Positions 1 through 6,966 of a stretch of 7,016 nt of DNA are shown here, in pieces; the stretch's first letter is position 1, and each line of letters starts with the position of its first letter. Source of the DNA: Candidatus Zixiibacteriota bacterium (GTDB lineage Bacteria; Zixibacteria; MSB-5A5; GN15; PGXB01); contig JAAERC010000943.1 in NCBI GenBank assembly GCA_024230695.1, positions 1 to 7,016 on the forward strand, read 5' to 3'. The notes below the pieces were generated by a model. It was given only the letters and a program-made list of their open reading frames with translations, was not told the origin of the DNA and searched no databases. Both the position numbers and the translations under genes were made by a program.

Positions 1-840
1 GTTGTGTTTCGCGGGAAAACAGATATTACTGATGGATATTTTGATTTTTCATTTATTGCTCCTTTGGATATTGGAGTGGGTGGAAAAAGCGCAAAAATAT
101 CGGGATATGCTATCTCCTCCAACTCAGATGCTCTTGGATTGATAGATTCAATTCCGGTCAGTTTATCAATAATGTCCAATGAAGATTCAGAGGGGCCGCA
201 GATTGATTATTCGTTTGGTCAACGAGATGACTTCCTCTCTGGGGACAAGGTAACCTCTGGTGAGACAATGACTTTAGATATCTCGGACTTGTCGGGGATT
301 AATTTAACCGGAAGTTTGGGGCATGAAATTTCACTTGTTATCGATGACAGGGTGGAGAACAGTATCAATCTGACCGACCTATTTCAATATAGTGCAGGAA
401 GTTATCTATCTGGGACAATTGTATATGAGGTAGGTAAACTTTCGACTGGTATCCACAATTTTAGGGTGAAAGCCTGGGATAATGCCAATAATTCCAGTTT
501 GGTTGAATTTGAGGCAGAAATATTGGCAAGCGGTGAATTTATGATTACTGAGTTGATGAATTATCCAAATCCAATGAGAGATAATACTGTTTTTTCTTTC
601 TCACTTAGTTCACCGGCGAGTAGTGTAAATTTTGAGATATTTACTTTATCCGGACGGAAGATAAAATCTGAGACAATCGGATCAGTTCCGGCCGGACATA
701 ATGAGTTTTATACATGGAACGGCAATGATACTGATGCTGACCGTATTGCCACAGGTGTTTATATCTATAAGGTAACGGCTGTTTCAGATTGGTATGAAAA
801 AACCGTTGAATCATTTGGTAAAGTTGTTTTGATTAATTAA
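1..840 (+). CDS. porU: PorU-like type IX secretion sortase (C25 gingipain family), C-terminal part only
   Basis: The frame is open from base 1 to the TAA at 838-840, so this is the last 279 residues of a longer gene cut by the window edge. The GTG at base 4 falls inside a beta-sandwich and is not a credible start. Residues below count from that GTG. They show the post-catalytic region typical of PorU: FRGK and F-D-F-S-F near the beginning, D-A-L-G (42-45), G-P-Q-I (64-67), S-G-I-N-L-T-G (97-103), G-H-E-I (106-109), and G-I-H-N-F-R-V-K-A-W-D (149-159) followed by NNSS. A type A sorting domain follows from about 180, with YPNP at 187-190 and a W-N-G...G-V-Y-I-Y end (238-255). In P. gingivalis, PorU is a surface protease that cuts sorting domains off cargo and attaches cargo to lipopolysaccharide; it keeps its own sorting domain and is held by PorV. 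The adjacent PorV-like gene supports this role. The catalytic His and Cys lie outside the window, so activity cannot be judged. Another C25-family cargo protease is the main alternative. Confidence 0.85.
   Translation, partial: VVFRGKTDITDGYFDFSFIAPLDIGVGGKSAKISGYAISSNSDALGLIDSIPVSLSIMSNEDSEGPQIDYSFGQRDDFLSGDKVTSGETMTLDISDLSGINLTGSLGHEISLVIDDRVENSINLTDLFQYSAGSYLSGTIVYEVGKLSTGIHNFRVKAWDNANNSSLVEFEAEILASGEFMITELMNYPNPMRDNTVFSFSLSSPASSVNFEIFTLSGRKIKSETIGSVPAGHNEFYTWNGNDTDADRIATGVYIYKVTAVSDWYEKTVESFGKVVLIN
541..837 (+). other. Type IX secretion C-terminal sorting domain of the PorU-like protein
   Basis: This segment encodes the last 99 residues or so of the PorU-like protein. It opens with the YPNP motif (bases 562-573), continues with alternating hydrophobic strands, and ends with W-N-G-N-D, a Gly-Val-Tyr-Ile-Tyr strand and a final V-V-L-I-N. 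This is the FlgD-like, type A sorting-domain pattern seen in T9SS proteins. It guides passage through the outer-membrane translocon. In PorU of P. gingivalis the domain is known to be kept rather than cleaved; whether that holds here is inferred. Confidence 0.85.
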
Positions 841-843
841 TAC

Positions 844-849
844 AGGAGG
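844..849 (+). promoter_or_regulatory. Strong ribosome binding site for the PorV-like gene
   Basis: AGGAGG is a full Shine-Dalgarno match. It lies 7 bases before the ATG at 857 but only 4 bases before an in-frame TTG at 854. The spacing favours the ATG as the true start. Confidence 0.85.
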
Positions 850-856
850 CTTCTTG

Positions 857-3616
857 ATGCGCAAACTAATTAACCTTTTAATAGCAGTCACATTTCTTGT
901 TGGAATCAGCCCTGGTGTTTTTGCCGGTGTTTCCACCTCAGCTGTACTATTTTTAAGAATTGCCGCCGGTGCGCGTGCGGCAGGTATGGGTGAGGCCTTT
1001 GTTGCGGTGGCTGATGATGCTACAACGACCCATTGGAATCCAGCGGGGCTCGGCAATTATCCTCTATCAAGTAAGTGGTTTGAGGTTTCAATTCCTGAGG
1101 ATTTGAGACCATTTAAAAAGGTTGCTTTTTATCAGAATAATGCCTCTGAAATTGATTACAATAAGTACGATATTTGGGCTATCTCAGAAAATGGTTTGAT
1201 TCGATATAGCCGTAATAAATGGTATCGTGGCGAGATCATAGAAACAAGAGCTGAGCAATCGGCCGAATCAATATTAAGAGATTATACCGGCATGCAATCC
1301 GAGGAGAACGATGTCAGGATCGCTGAACTGATGAATGTTATCGGTGATGCCAATAATGATAAGCCGCGAAATCTGATTGATTCAATCGAATTGGTGGTAA
1401 TGCTGCAGATCCCGGAAGATTCCGGTACCAGAGATGAAATCGAAAATGGTTTTATTGCAATAAAAGCCGCTTATAATCAATGTTTGATTGACTGGGACAG
1501 GTTTAATAGAATTGGCGTTGAATATCGGAATGCCATAAAAGATTCTACTTTCTCAGAATCAGAGCTTGATAGACTGCTCTATTCAATCGAAAAAACTAAA
1601 ATGCGGGTTCTTGCTGAAGAAATTTTGATTCCATTTGCGGTTAATTTTGATGGTCAGCTAACTGATATTGTTTCGGATAAAAAATATCTTTGGGTCAGCT
1701 CCGAATCCGGATTATATCGTTATAACAGGAAAAGATGGCGGCATTTTGAAACAAATGAAAATATGCCATCCAGCAATATATCAAATATTGAGCTGAATAA
1801 GAAGAAGACATTTATTTGCACCGATTCGGGTTTGGTGATTTATGATAATGGTATATTCATTTTTCAGGATGAAAATGTTGGATTACCCAGTATGCCAATA
1901 ATGGGAGTCGCTCCTTTATCAAATAATACAGCATGGGCCGTTGTTGAAGGAGATCTTTACCATTTTGATGGCAAGATGTGGAAAAATTATATTGAATTTC
2001 AGGATGTATTGGATCAAACGGCAGAATCCATTTATGATAATATGAAAATATTTGATAACGCTGATGAAAAATCGACGTTTCTTGAAAAATTCGGCAGTCT
2101 CAATGGAGATGAATTGACACAAACCGATTCTGTACCTTCCGATTCAAATAAACAATTAGGTGATATTTCGAAACTGATAGATTCTGTCGGAACTATCAAG
2201 GCTTTAGAAATAATGCAGGATTCACTCGTGGATATTCAAGCTTCTCAGGCAAAATTGGAAGAACAGGAAGAATTATCAAACGATTCTACCCAGGCGGAGA
2301 CCGATGCGCCGGTGAAAATAGGTAAAACAATCAAGGTTCCTTATACCGCTGGAATACCTTTTGAAATTACCGCGATGAAAGTCGATAATAATAAAAATCT
2401 CTGGATCGGAACCGAGTTTGGTCTACTCAAATTTAATGGCCATAAATGGAAATGGTATGGTTACCGTAATTATGTAGTTGAACAAGAAATGACTATCGAT
2501 GAATTAGCTTTAAGTCTGGTTGATGACGAAAAAAGAAGAGCCGACAGACTTGCGGTCAATATAAAAGAGGTTAATAGACTACAATCCGACATCTTAGTGG
2601 CCGGTCAGAAAATTAAGACCTATGCAAATCCGGGCGGTTCAAGAATTCATGATATTTGCCCTATGGGAGATAAAATCTATTTTGGCACCGAGGGCGGAAC
2701 CATATTTTATGAGAATGGCTGGTCAAGATTTAACGATGAGGGGCTTGGCGGTACCGAAGTTACCAGAATAGCGGAAGTTGATAATAATATGTGGTTTGCT
2801 TCCAATGATAAGGTTCTTATTCGAGCCGCCGCCCGTTCTGAAATTGCTTTTATGGTGGCCAAATGGTTACCTCAATTAGCTGATGATATGTACTATAATT
2901 ATCTCTCAGTTGTATTTAATCCAAAAGGATGGGGGACAATTGGAGTCAGTGCAACTTTTCTGACATATGGTACAATAATACGTACTAATTCATCAGGAGA
3001 AGTAGAAGGTGATTTTTCACCTTTTGATTTTGCCGCTACAATATCATATGGGACATCACTATCAAAATCCTTAAGCGGCGGAATATCAACAAAGATCATT
3101 TATTCACATTTATCCCGATTAGGTGCGGGATCGGAACAGGGCGAGGGAACAGCAACGGCAATCGGCTTTGATATTGGATTGTTTTATAGAATAAACAGAA
3201 AATTAGCCTTGGGACTTGCGATGACTAATCTTGGACCAAGTGTCAGTTATATTGACGTTGACCAATCTGACCCATTACCACGAAATTTATCAATTGGTTT
3301 GGCATGGAAGCTTGTTGAATCCAATTATAATAGACTTCTGTTTACTATTGAAATGAATAAATCAATGGCCGCAATCGGTAATCTTGCTGATGAATTCAAA
3401 GAAATCGTTATCAATGGCGGAGCGGAATACTGGTATGGTTCTTTTATTGCTTTACGCCTTGGATATATTTATGATCAGGAAGGTGAGATTAAAACTCCGA
3501 CCCTCGGATTTGGTCTGGCATATAAAGCATTTGAGTTTAACTTTGCTTATATTCCAACCAGCGAGAATCTCCCTCTTGGCAACACCATGAGGGTTTCAAT
3601 TGGAGCCAAACTATAA
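857..3616 (+). CDS. porV: PorV/PorQ-family outer-membrane protein with a large inserted beta-propeller
   Basis: This 919-residue protein starts at ATG 857, 16 bases after the porU stop. Residues 1-23 form a Sec signal peptide ending V-F-A, cut before Gly24. The conserved PorV N-terminal motif follows: A-G-A-R-A-A-G-M-G-E-A-F-V-A, D-D-A-T-T-T-H and WNPAGL (60-65). Residues of about 72-658 are not part of a normal PorV and contain seven propeller-blade repeats plus charged helical stretches. The PorV barrel then resumes with WLPQLADDM (670-678), T-Y-G-T-I, N-L-G-P-S-V-S-Y (791-798), D-P-L-P-R-N-L (805-811) and a C-terminal barrel strand ending in G-A-K-L. P. gingivalis PorV is only about 390 residues, so the insert accounts for the extra length. 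PorV is a FadL-like barrel that takes cargo from the translocon to the attachment complex and anchors PorU; the upstream porU-like gene fits that. Family membership is clear. Which PorV/PorQ paralogue it is, and whether it acts in the same way, is inferred. Confidence 0.88.
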   Translation: MRKLINLLIAVTFLVGISPGVFAGVSTSAVLFLRIAAGARAAGMGEAFVAVADDATTTHWNPAGLGNYPLSSKWFEVSIPEDLRPFKKVAFYQNNASEIDYNKYDIWAISENGLIRYSRNKWYRGEIIETRAEQSAESILRDYTGMQSEENDVRIAELMNVIGDANNDKPRNLIDSIELVVMLQIPEDSGTRDEIENGFIAIKAAYNQCLIDWDRFNRIGVEYRNAIKDSTFSESELDRLLYSIEKTKMRVLAEEILIPFAVNFDGQLTDIVSDKKYLWVSSESGLYRYNRKRWRHFETNENMPSSNISNIELNKKKTFICTDSGLVIYDNGIFIFQDENVGLPSMPIMGVAPLSNNTAWAVVEGDLYHFDGKMWKNYIEFQDVLDQTAESIYDNMKIFDNADEKSTFLEKFGSLNGDELTQTDSVPSDSNKQLGDISKLIDSVGTIKALEIMQDSLVDIQASQAKLEEQEELSNDSTQAETDAPVKIGKTIKVPYTAGIPFEITAMKVDNNKNLWIGTEFGLLKFNGHKWKWYGYRNYVVEQEMTIDELALSLVDDEKRRADRLAVNIKEVNRLQSDILVAGQKIKTYANPGGSRIHDICPMGDKIYFGTEGGTIFYENGWSRFNDEGLGGTEVTRIAEVDNNMWFASNDKVLIRAAARSEIAFMVAKWLPQLADDMYYNYLSVVFNPKGWGTIGVSATFLTYGTIIRTNSSGEVEGDFSPFDFAATISYGTSLSKSLSGGISTKIIYSHLSRLGAGSEQGEGTATAIGFDIGLFYRINRKLALGLAMTNLGPSVSYIDVDQSDPLPRNLSIGLAWKLVESNYNRLLFTIEMNKSMAAIGNLADEFKEIVINGGAEYWYGSFIALRLGYIYDQEGEIKTPTLGFGLAYKAFEFNFAYIPTSENLPLGNTMRVSIGAKL
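1070..2830 (+). other. In-frame insert encoding a seven-bladed propeller within the PorV-like protein
   Basis: This part of the porV gene encodes about 590 residues between the WNPAGL motif and the barrel. Blade-like repeats of the pattern (hydrophobic strand)-x-W/Y-x-x-(S/T)-x-x-G-L-x-x-(Y/F)-x-x-x-x-W occur at residues 104-122, 268-294, 308-336, 348-375, 504-531, 597-622 and 635-657. The clearest cores are W-V-S-S-E-S-G-L-Y-R-Y, W-I-G-T-E-F-G-L-L-K-F and Y-F-G-T-E-G-G-T-I-F-Y, which match the Reg_prop type of repeat. Charged, probably helical segments separate blades 1 and 2 (123-267), 4 and 5 (376-503) and 5 and 6 (532-596). The last two include K/E/Q-rich stretches that could form coiled coils. 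Seven repeats would close one propeller. A binding or assembly role is likely, but the ligand is unknown. Confidence 0.72.
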
Positions 3617-3622
3617 TCTAAT

Positions 3623-3626
3623 GGAG
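3623..3626 (+). promoter_or_regulatory. Ribosome binding site selecting a TTG start
   Basis: GGAG lies 8 bases before the TTG at 3635. The only ATG nearby (3621) opens just five codons in another frame, and the next in-frame Met of the protease (residue 80) would remove the signal peptide. The TTG is therefore the best start. Confidence 0.7.
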
Positions 3627-3634
3627 TATTTGGT

Positions 3635-6600
3635 TTGAAGGAAAGAATAGGAATCTTTAATACAATATTAATTACATTTCTGCTTCTGGTATTTCAATTG
3701 GCGGCGGTGGCTGGAGATAAAGTGTTAACGCCGGTTTCGGTGGATAGACAATTAACCACCGGTGATTCTCCAAAAGTGTTTTATCATGGATTTACTTCAA
3801 ACCGCTGTGATCGAAATATATTGAATCTCAAGCGGGATAAACCATGGGGACTTCCCAAACTTTCGGCTACAATGGCTGATCCGGCTGATACTATCAAAGT
3901 ATTAGTAATGCGGTTCGATTTCCAATATGAAAATCCTGATGATACCAATACTACGGGAAGAGGTCGGTTTGATTTACGCGATTTTGAAGATTTTAAAGAA
4001 GAGTACGGTCATGAGGCAGATCCATCGCCGCATAATCTACTCTACTTCGAAAAACACATGGAAGTATTGAATCATTATTATTTGCATGTTTCTGACAGTA
4101 ATCTTGTGATTGAATGGGATGTGTACCCCAAAGATACCAATGGAGCGTATCATCTTCCAAATAATATGGCACATTATGGAGTAGGGCAGACTTCTGATGA
4201 TATATATCAGAATCTTATTGACTCATTTTTTATTGATTGTTTTCAGTTAGTTGACAGCGAAGAAGTAGGTTTGACTTTTGCCGATTATGATGCCAATATT
4301 CTTTTTCATGCCGGTTCAGATCGTCAGAATGATCTCGGATTTCCGCCGACTTTATCAGATCTTTATACCGGATATGTTCGTCGCGGTGACGACAGGGCCC
4401 CGATTTATGTCAATGACAGTTCTTATATAATCAGTGATGGCATTATTATGCCGGAGATGGCCTCACAGGATAACCGTGCGACAGCTCTTAATGCTGTTTT
4501 GGCTCATGAGTTTGGCCATCAGTTAGGCTTGGTTGATCTTTATCGAACCGATAATTTCTTCACGCAGCTTGGCGATTTTGCGCTGATGGACAATAATGGA
4601 TTCGGCACTGGAATCGATCTTGGATTCGAATTTGTCGGGCGAGTTTTTGGTATTATGCCGGTATATCCATCGGCTTGGTCAAGAGCTTATCTTGGTTTTA
4701 TTGAACCGGTTGTGTACCGACAAAATGCGGATATCAGTCTTGTTGCCAGCGAAATGATCAGTAATGAAGTCAGGATCGCCCGAATACCGATTACTGAGTT
4801 TGAATATTATTTACTGGAAAACAGACAGATCGATACTGACGGGCGCGGCGATCCGCGTATGTTGGCTGATTCCGCAACATCAGTTTTTATAGGCCCTGTA
4901 TATTATAATCCTCTTGATGAAAGCAAAACTTTTACTAATGAATATGATTTCCTTTTGCCGGGTTCGGGAATACTTATCTGGCATGTTGATGAATCGGTTG
5001 CGGCAATGTCATTGCCGGGTTCGAATTTCTCTTTATTTGAGACCAATCGGGTTCAAGTCGATCCCGATCATCGTTTTATCGAATTGATTGAAGCCGACGG
5101 TCTTGTTAATTTTGGCGGGAATTTTTATGCAGGTTATGGAAGCAGTGAGGATATGTACCGATACGGAAATAATAGTTCCTTTACGCCAAATACAAATCCG
5201 CCAACAATTGGATATAACGGAACTAATAGTCATATACGGATTACTAATATTTCATCATCGAATACAACTATGACTTTTAATCTCGAATATGATCTTCAAA
5301 GCGAAAATTTCCCACGTCGGGCCGGTTATCCGGTTATTGGTTTTTCTCCGATTGCCGCCGATGTTGATGATGATGGAACGGAAGAGATAATCACTGTTTC
5401 TGGTAGCAATCTTATGGTGATAAATGAAGATGGCGGGGGATGGTTTGAATCATCGATACATCCGCCATTTATTGATACATCATATAACTCGGTCGGCCAA
5501 ACGGCCGATTCCGTCCCGATTTTCGCCATAACGCCCCAACCTATTACCAGTACGCCTGTATATGGCGACTTTGGCTTTATGACCGACACAGTAATAAAAT
5601 TTATTGCTGTTGGTGCCTATAATAGATTGTGCGTTTATTCATTTAACGATGAAAACAATGATGGCCGTGCTGACACACTTTTTACCCCGATCCAATTTAC
5701 CGGAGGTATGGTTGTTTCAACGTATTTTGATACAACCCTGCACGTTGCCGTAAAATATGATAGCGAGGGCCTGACTAGATTATTTTCGCTAAATTATTTT
5801 ACTAGGTATTTGGAACTTCTTAATGAAATAAACGAAGATGAGCCATATGGCTTTACCCGTGCCGGAAACAGTATTGTCGCACTGGCTGGTGATGTCGATA
5901 GTTATGTTGACCTATTCTTGGTTGACTCAAATAATGTTTATTGTGATACCCTTGATGGTTTCTTCAAATATGGGCCGGTTGCCGCCGATCTGAACCGGGA
6001 TGATACATTAGAAATAATTATGGTAACCGATGACGGGTTGTTAAAGATCGTATCGGTGGATCCGGAAGCGACCGGAAGTCCTTTTGTCAGTGAAATCGAA
6101 TATGATCTTGGTGATTCAATTTATGTAAACCCGATTGTGGCCGACCTTGATACCGACGGTTACCCGGATATTATTCTTTGTGGAAAAAATAAAATATATG
6201 CTTTCAATCGTAGTCTGACTCAATTATCAAATTTTCCGATTCCAATTGACCGAAGATTCCCCGATGTAGTGGCTTTGTCATCTCCGGTTGTGGCCGATAT
6301 AAATAGTGATAATCGACAGGATATAATTATTACCGCTTCAAATGGCAACTGTTACGCCTATGGACCGGAACTGCTGTATGGTTTTCCACTTCCGATTGGA
6401 GGAATAGGGGTTCAATCGATTCTTCTAAATGGTTCGGAATTTGATAATGCTGATTTTAAAAATATTGCGTCTCAAGGTTATGGTTCTCCTGTGATTTACA
6501 ATAAAACAACAGGAGGAGGTCTGGGATTTTTGGGTGGCGATGGCTGGTTTTATTCATGGGATGTTGATTATGATACATCACTGGCGCAATGGCCGATGTA

Positions 6601-6952
6601 TGGAGGTAATCATTCAGGGAATAATTATCTGTCTTCTGATGAATTGATCGATCCAGTTGTTTTTGCGGATCATTTCTCCGATAATGATTTTTACTGCTAC
6701 CCCAATCCAACTACTGATGGACGAACAACTATTCGCTATTTCCTCGGAGAAGCGGCTGATATTACACTAAGTTTTTATGATATGATAGGCAATTTGGTCA
6801 ATGAGCAGAAGGTGACTGGAGTTGGCGGTGTTCCAAATGAATTTGATTGGAATGGCTCATTTTTGACGACCGGTATTTATCGTTGTATTATTAGAGCAGA
6901 TTTTAATGGTGCTGAACAAACATCTTTTATAGATATTGCAATTGTAAAATAA
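3635..6952 (+). CDS. Secreted M6-family (immune inhibitor A-like) metalloprotease with FG-GAP/VCBS repeats and T9SS sorting domain
   Basis: This 1105-residue protein starts at TTG 3635, 18 bases after the porV stop. Residues 1-26 are a signal peptide ending A-V-A. The peptidase domain starts near residue 86 (D-T-I-K-V-L-V-M). It carries the zinc site HEFGHQLGLVD at 291-301, with H291, H295 and probably D301 as ligands and E292 as the catalytic base. M318 in F-A-L-M-D is the likely Met-turn. Later M6 hallmarks are L-L-E-N-R (393-397), G-I-L-I-W-H-V-D-E (445-453) and E-L-I-E-A-D-G (483-489). From about 571 to 910 there are FG-GAP/VCBS-type repeats, then W-P-M-Y-G-G (986-991) and a sorting domain with YPNP at 1022-1025. 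All expected catalytic residues are present. It is probably exported by T9SS and handled by the PorU/PorV-like products encoded upstream. Substrates are unknown; a nutritional or surface-processing role is a guess. No symbol is given because M6 proteases of this form have no settled name. Confidence 0.9.
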   Translation: MKERIGIFNTILITFLLLVFQLAAVAGDKVLTPVSVDRQLTTGDSPKVFYHGFTSNRCDRNILNLKRDKPWGLPKLSATMADPADTIKVLVMRFDFQYENPDDTNTTGRGRFDLRDFEDFKEEYGHEADPSPHNLLYFEKHMEVLNHYYLHVSDSNLVIEWDVYPKDTNGAYHLPNNMAHYGVGQTSDDIYQNLIDSFFIDCFQLVDSEEVGLTFADYDANILFHAGSDRQNDLGFPPTLSDLYTGYVRRGDDRAPIYVNDSSYIISDGIIMPEMASQDNRATALNAVLAHEFGHQLGLVDLYRTDNFFTQLGDFALMDNNGFGTGIDLGFEFVGRVFGIMPVYPSAWSRAYLGFIEPVVYRQNADISLVASEMISNEVRIARIPITEFEYYLLENRQIDTDGRGDPRMLADSATSVFIGPVYYNPLDESKTFTNEYDFLLPGSGILIWHVDESVAAMSLPGSNFSLFETNRVQVDPDHRFIELIEADGLVNFGGNFYAGYGSSEDMYRYGNNSSFTPNTNPPTIGYNGTNSHIRITNISSSNTTMTFNLEYDLQSENFPRRAGYPVIGFSPIAADVDDDGTEEIITVSGSNLMVINEDGGGWFESSIHPPFIDTSYNSVGQTADSVPIFAITPQPITSTPVYGDFGFMTDTVIKFIAVGAYNRLCVYSFNDENNDGRADTLFTPIQFTGGMVVSTYFDTTLHVAVKYDSEGLTRLFSLNYFTRYLELLNEINEDEPYGFTRAGNSIVALAGDVDSYVDLFLVDSNNVYCDTLDGFFKYGPVAADLNRDDTLEIIMVTDDGLLKIVSVDPEATGSPFVSEIEYDLGDSIYVNPIVADLDTDGYPDIILCGKNKIYAFNRSLTQLSNFPIPIDRRFPDVVALSSPVVADINSDNRQDIIITASNGNCYAYGPELLYGFPLPIGGIGVQSILLNGSEFDNADFKNIASQGYGSPVIYNKTTGGGLGFLGGDGWFYSWDVDYDTSLAQWPMYGGNHSGNNYLSSDELIDPVVFADHFSDNDFYCYPNPTTDGRTTIRYFLGEAADITLSFYDMIGNLVNEQKVTGVGGVPNEFDWNGSFLTTGIYRCIIRADFNGAEQTSFIDIAIVK
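4505..4537 (+). other. Zinc-binding active-site motif of the M6 protease
   Basis: These bases encode HEFGHQLGLVD, a complete H-E-x-x-H-x-x-G-x-x-D motif of metzincin-like M6 peptidases. No active-site residue is missing, so the enzyme is predicted to be active. Confidence 0.92.
5345..6364 (+). repeat. FG-GAP/VCBS-type repeats in the M6 protease
   Basis: Four related protein repeats begin P-I-A-A-D (residue 572), P-V-A-A-D (781), P-I-V-A-D (833) and P-V-V-A-D (884). Each continues with an acidic turn and then D/E-I-I-(I/M/T/L). The turns at 576-581 and 837-842 keep a full D-x-D-x-D-G calcium-loop pattern; those at 785 and 888 are degenerate. A weaker fifth copy starts near 749 (A-L-A-G-D-V-D). 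Such repeats usually build integrin-like propellers that bind calcium and partners outside the cell. The DNA itself is not visibly repeated; the similarity is at protein level. Confidence 0.8.
6686..6949 (+). other. Type IX secretion C-terminal sorting domain of the M6 protease
   Basis: The last 88 residues or so contain YPNP (bases 6698-6709), then T-T-I-R-Y-F-L, L-S-F-Y-D-M-I-G, F-D-W-N-G, T-T-G-I-Y and a terminal hydrophobic strand ending in Lys. This is a canonical type A sorting domain and marks the protease as T9SS cargo. Removal by the upstream PorU-like enzyme is expected from the known pathway but is not shown by the sequence. Confidence 0.88.
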
Positions 6953-6960
6953 GGAAAGGG
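6953..6960 (+). promoter_or_regulatory. Ribosome binding site of the fourth gene
   Basis: GGAAAGGG follows directly after the protease stop codon and lies 6 bases before ATG 6967. It is purine-rich and well spaced, which supports a real gene starting here and its co-transcription with the protease. Confidence 0.65.
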
Positions 6961-6966
6961 TAAAAA

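Noticed and set aside
4..6. GTG as a possible start of the first gene
   Set aside because: The frame stays open to base 1, there is no signal peptide, and the first residues are already mid-domain PorU sequence, so the gene begins left of the window.
854..856. TTG as the start of the PorV-like gene
   Set aside because: It is only 4 bases after AGGAGG, while the adjacent ATG at 857 has normal spacing and adds only one residue of difference.
1919..2122. Minus-strand frame of 67 codons inside porV
   Set aside because: It lies wholly within a well-supported gene, has no recognisable motif and looks like a chance shadow frame. The same holds for other frames at 811-1056, 2899-3099, 3384-3590, 5033-5273, 5326-5589 and 6456-6710.
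1070..2830. Insert in porV as a mobile element or inserted foreign gene
   Set aside because: It is in frame, has no terminal repeats or transposase, its base composition looks like its flanks, and it forms a complete set of propeller blades.
1070..2830. Insert as part of a two-component sensor kinase, since Reg_prop repeats are common there
   Set aside because: No Y_Y_Y domain, transmembrane helix, histidine kinase or response-regulator domain is present; barrel sequence follows instead.
5493..5508. Inverted repeat TCGGCC-AAAC-GGCCGA as a possible terminator or binding site
   Set aside because: It is only 6 base pairs, lies inside the M6 protease coding region, and has no T-run after it.
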